A stretch of DNA of 64,000 nucleotides, from assembly GCF_024158605.1 (NCBI RefSeq), contig NZ_JAMZGM010000009.1:1-64000 (forward strand), given 5' to 3'. The notes under the pieces were generated by a model. The model did no database searches. It was not told where the DNA came from and saw only the letters and a program-made list of their open reading frames with translations. Positions within the stretch are counted from its first letter, which is position 1; every line of letters starts with the position of its first letter. Positions 61,736 through 64,000 of the stretch are shown here, piece after piece. A program made the translations under genes and the position numbers. This DNA comes from Sebaldella sp. S0638 (lineage in GTDB: Bacteria; Fusobacteriota; Fusobacteriia; Fusobacteriales; Leptotrichiaceae).

Positions 61736-61900
61736 TTATAATACTTCATTTCCATCAGCTTCTTTTACTTCAAGTTCTTTTATTTCTTTTACTATTGAGG
61801 AATCATTTTTATGTGTTTCCTCTTTTTCCAAAAATGTAGCAAAAATACCTAAAAAGAAAACTATTGTGAAGAAAAAAATAAAATTAGCGTGTTTTTTCAT
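61736..61900 (-). CDS. small single-span membrane protein
   Basis: 54 residues: Met-Lys-Lys start, one hydrophobic helix (about 6-23, FIFFFTIVFFLGIFATF) and a charged cytoplasmic or periplasmic tail rich in Glu and Lys. Binding site GGAAGTGAG, four bases before the ATG. It lies 117 bases after the EIIA gene on the same strand. No family recognised; the tail could be a coiled segment. Confidence 0.6.
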   Translation of the reverse strand: MKKHANFIFFFTIVFFLGIFATFLEKEETHKNDSSIVKEIKELEVKEADGNEVL

Positions 61901-62017
61901 AGTCTCACTTCCGTTTTAAATTTTCTCTTTATTATATGCTGAACTTTTTAATCAAAACTTAGATTTATCCTTACTTTTTATTTGATCAGAGATTTATCTG
62001 CTTTTCTATTTTATGAT

Positions 62018-62380
62018 TTATGATTTTATAAACTTTAATATTGTATTTTCTCCGTTTAATAATATATTCTTGGCTTCTACATGGATTGTTCCGGGATTTT
62101 CGGCTTCAATACTTCCATCGAACTTTATAGTGGCATGCCCCAGTTCACTAAGAGTTTTATTCGCTCCTGACCCTACTGCTGTTATTTTATACTCTTCACT
62201 GTCCATACAGAATAAATCATCTTTTTTTATTTCTTCCCTTAATTCATTTATTGTATGAAGAAGACAGTATTCATGGTACATCTCTGGTGCATCGTCATTA
62301 AAAAGAATTATCAGATTCTCTTCCATTCCTTCTTCTACCATTTCCCCCACCTTTTTTACAACTGTTTCATATTTAACCAT
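62018..62380 (-). CDS. srlB: PTS glucitol/sorbitol-type EIIA
   Basis: Stand-alone EIIA of the glucitol family, 120 aa. The pattern YETVVKKVGEMVEEGMEENLIILFNDDAPE, the phosphorylated His42 in CLLHTINEL, ITAVGSGANKTLSELGHATIKFDG and EAENPGTIHVE matches the family closely. No EIIB, EIIC or sorbitol dehydrogenase gene is near, so the partner permease is elsewhere or the protein has a regulatory job. Binding site GAGGAGGGAACAAA. Promoter at 62532-62560, leaving a long leader (about 145 bases). Confidence 0.88.
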   Translation of the reverse strand: MVKYETVVKKVGEMVEEGMEENLIILFNDDAPEMYHEYCLLHTINELREEIKKDDLFCMDSEEYKITAVGSGANKTLSELGHATIKFDGSIEAENPGTIHVEAKNILLNGENTILKFIKS

Positions 62381-62394
62381 TTTGTTCCCTCCTC

Positions 62395-62410
62395 TGTTTC
62401 ACGTGAAATT
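62395..62410. other. parS-like site
   Basis: The plus strand reads TGTTTCACGTGAAATT, which equals the consensus bacterial parS TGTTTCACGTGAAACA at 14 of 16 positions, including the whole central 12-bp palindrome TTTCACGTGAAA. It lies in the leader of the EIIA gene. Confidence 0.65.
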
Positions 62411-62531
62411 TATTTGCTTTATTTATTTTACATCTCATCTTTTGTGTTAAGTCTCCACATTTTATCATTTCAAACTAAAAAAATATATTTTTGCACTTTT
62501 GTGCTAGACTAACACTTTTTATCTATATTAA

Positions 62532-62560
62532 TATATACTCTGATTTTCCTATTTTGTCAA
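62532..62560 (-). promoter_or_regulatory. promoter of the EIIA gene
   Basis: On the minus strand TTGACA (complement of 62555-62560), 17 bases, TATATA (complement of 62532-62537). The remaining sequence of this 264-base gap is AT-rich; only the parS-like site stands out. Confidence 0.75.
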
Positions 62561-62644
62561 TGCTTATTTCACATATATTTTTTGAAGGGATTTTTTAAAT
62601 ACAAATAATTGGAATCTGTTTAGTAAACATCAATATCGAAAATT

Positions 62645-63136
62645 TCATTCTTTTTCAATGTTTTCATTTTTTATCCTCTTATATTCAAGTATAGTTAATA
62701 TAATCATCATTATATCCAGAATTGTCAAAAGAAAAAGTATTATCGAACGGCTTTTCGTATAGCGGTATAGCTGATATCCTATAAATCCGGAAAATACCAG
62801 AATAGACAACGGATATGCCCACAGCTTCTTTTTCCACAGAAGAAATATAACAGATAACTTTATTATCCCGTGTGAAAGCAGATAAAGCATTGTAAAATAC
62901 TGCATATTTATTGAAAATACACGGCTGAACGCAATTAGATAATTCATTATAATATCTTTCGGGTCTTCTGATAATTCTTTCTTAGATATTATTCTTATCA
63001 ATCTGCTCATTTTTTCAGGATTAAGAAAAATCAATGCCGTTCCGCTTATTACTTCAAGAGAAGCAAATACGGTTTTCATAAGTAAACCAATATCAAAACC
63101 AATATGAATTATCTTTGGGCTGAGTTTATTTTTCAT
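62645..63136 (-). CDS. DUF2127 membrane protein
   Basis: 163 residues with four predicted membrane segments (about 14-38, 78-102, 104-122, 127-150). The opening IHIGFDIGLLMKTVFASLEVISGTAL and the central LSHGIIKLSVIFLLWKKKLWAYPLSI are the DUF2127 signature parts. Function unknown. It lies 64 bases after the DedA gene and is probably in one unit with it. Confidence 0.8.
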   Translation of the reverse strand: MKNKLSPKIIHIGFDIGLLMKTVFASLEVISGTALIFLNPEKMSRLIRIISKKELSEDPKDIIMNYLIAFSRVFSINMQYFTMLYLLSHGIIKLSVIFLLWKKKLWAYPLSILVFSGFIGYQLYRYTKSRSIILFLLTILDIMMIILTILEYKRIKNENIEKE

Positions 63137-63200
63137 AATATACCTCTATTTTTTTATTAAATATCAAAGCTCTAATATACCTGTTTGTAAAAAATTCCTG

Positions 63201-63842
63201 CTATTTTGCTTCCTGCTTTTTTAATTTCTTATATAAAGAAGAAATAACCGGCGGCATCACTGAAACTAAAATTATTCCCAGTATAACAACAGAAAAGTTT
63301 TTTTCCACAAAAGGAATATTTCCGAAAAAGAAACCGGCAAGTAAAAAGAAAACCGCCCATACTATTCCGCTGATCAGATTAAATTTTAGAAAATACCTGT
63401 AATTCATTTTTCCTATTCCTGCTACAAACGGCGCCACTGTCCGCACAATAGGAACGAATCTCGCATAAGCTATTGTTTTCCCGCCGTGCTTTTCAAAGAA
63501 ACTGTATGTTTCATCAAGATATGCCTGTTTAATAATTTTTTTCTTTATAATTGTGTCACCAAAATTCTTGCCTATATGATAATTAACTGTATCTCCCGAC
63601 ACTGCACTGATACATAAAACAAGGATAAGGATAAATATATTCAGGGAACCAATCGCAGCAAGCGATCCTGCGGCAAATAACAGGGAATCTCCCGGAAGAA
63701 ACGGAAAGATAACTATTCCTGTTTCGCAGAAAATAACAAAAAAAAGAATAAAATATGTAAAAAATCCATAATGAAGTACAAAACTCTTCAAATAGCTGTC
63801 AATGTGAATTATAAAATTAATCATTTCCATAAAGTAACTCAT
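63201..63842 (-). CDS. DedA-family membrane protein
   Basis: 213 residues with about five membrane segments. DedA hallmarks: FCETGIVIFPFLPGDSLLF near the N-terminus, GDTVNYHIGKNFGD and the arginine motif YARFVPIVRTVAPFVAGIGKM. Members are polyprenyl-phosphate or phospholipid flippases needed for envelope homeostasis; which lipid is moved here is not shown. Interesting neighbour: UppP is 15 kb away, not linked. Binding site GGGAGAAAAA. Confidence 0.92.
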   Translation of the reverse strand: MSYFMEMINFIIHIDSYLKSFVLHYGFFTYFILFFVIFCETGIVIFPFLPGDSLLFAAGSLAAIGSLNIFILILVLCISAVSGDTVNYHIGKNFGDTIIKKKIIKQAYLDETYSFFEKHGGKTIAYARFVPIVRTVAPFVAGIGKMNYRYFLKFNLISGIVWAVFFLLAGFFFGNIPFVEKNFSVVILGIILVSVMPPVISSLYKKLKKQEAK

Positions 63843-64000
63843 TTTTTCTCCCTGTTTTTTTATTGTATTTTCTATAATAGTACACTCTTATCCTGTTTTT
63901 TCTATTTTATAAATATGAAAAAACACTGAATAATAAAATTTCATGATAATTATACTCATTTTACCAGAAAATTACAATGTTTACGTTTTATATTTTATAA
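63843..64000. other. right-end intergenic sequence
   Basis: AT-rich sequence upstream of the DedA gene; a CTATTATAG stretch near 63875 may be part of its promoter. No gene begins before the window ends. Confidence 0.35.

Overview
The window is an AT-rich bacterial chromosome segment, densely packed and with purine-rich ribosome binding sites (AGGAGG type). Gram-negative-type export genes (TolC-like lipoprotein, HlyD adaptor) sit beside genes of low-GC anaerobe character: PerR/ferritin/rubredoxin, HemZ, ETF-linked flavoenzymes, PTS sugar uptake with 6-phospho-beta-glucosidases, and a multi-S1 protein next to ispH. This mix fits the Fusobacteriota, most likely Leptotrichiaceae (Sebaldella-like). 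That assignment is inference from gene content, not from a search.

Layout. 0.5-7.8 kb (+): a multidrug-type exporter operon (outer-membrane factor, YbhG, YbhF, YbhS, YbhR) ending in its TetR/CecR-like regulator. 8.0-9.8 kb (+): a family 2 glycosidase. 9.8-14.4 kb (-): enolase, a membrane-anchored parvulin foldase, then a perR-ferritin-rubredoxin operon; the 53-residue rubredoxin lies between the foldase and ferritin genes. 14.9-18.2 kb (+): a secreted DUF3298-type protein and recJ. 18.3-23.1 kb (-): a PRD regulator, a 6-phospho-beta-glucosidase and a PTS EIIBC.

23.2-37.6 kb (-) is the most interesting region. Reading in the transcribed direction it starts with an ABC importer of the OpuC type (fused permease/binding protein plus ATPase) followed by a GlpP-family RNA antiterminator. 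A second promoter then drives MFS transporter, SDR, FGGY kinase, AGPS-like FAD oxidase, EtfB, EtfA, GlcD-like FAD oxidase, a second EtfB, a second EtfA and SurE. The GlpP/MFS/SDR/kinase/FAD-oxidase/ETF set matches the poorly understood E. coli ygcP-ygcQR-ygcU-ygcW-yqcE-ygcE genes. Both promoters are followed by a closely similar leader element and an intrinsic terminator, which suggests that the encoded GlpP homologue controls both transcripts by antitermination.

37.6-38.7 kb (-): three small accessory proteins. 39.0-42.0 kb (-): pstSCA without pstB, behind four phased 11-bp Pho-box-like repeats. 42.1 kb (-): tRNA-Leu(CAA). 42.4-47.8 kb (-): ComEA-like, DUF421, DUF819, ferredoxin, HemZ, a ParB-like protein and UppP. 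48.0-52.5 kb: an accessory patch (ankyrin-SUKH, DUF4240, MORN/YwqK, secreted protein). 52.1-56.0 kb (-): HPr, IspH and an eight-domain S1 protein, with three degenerate ~107-bp tandem repeats between ispH and the S1 gene. 56.2-61.4 kb (-): a second 6-phospho-beta-glucosidase and pheST. 61.7-63.8 kb (-): a small membrane protein, an orphan glucitol-type EIIA, a near-perfect parS-like site, a DUF2127 protein and a DedA protein.

Functionally the segment combines sugar and polyol use (PTS, glycosidases, kinase/SDR/ETF cluster), central metabolism (enolase), oxidative stress and iron handling (PerR regulon), phosphate uptake, and core translation genes.
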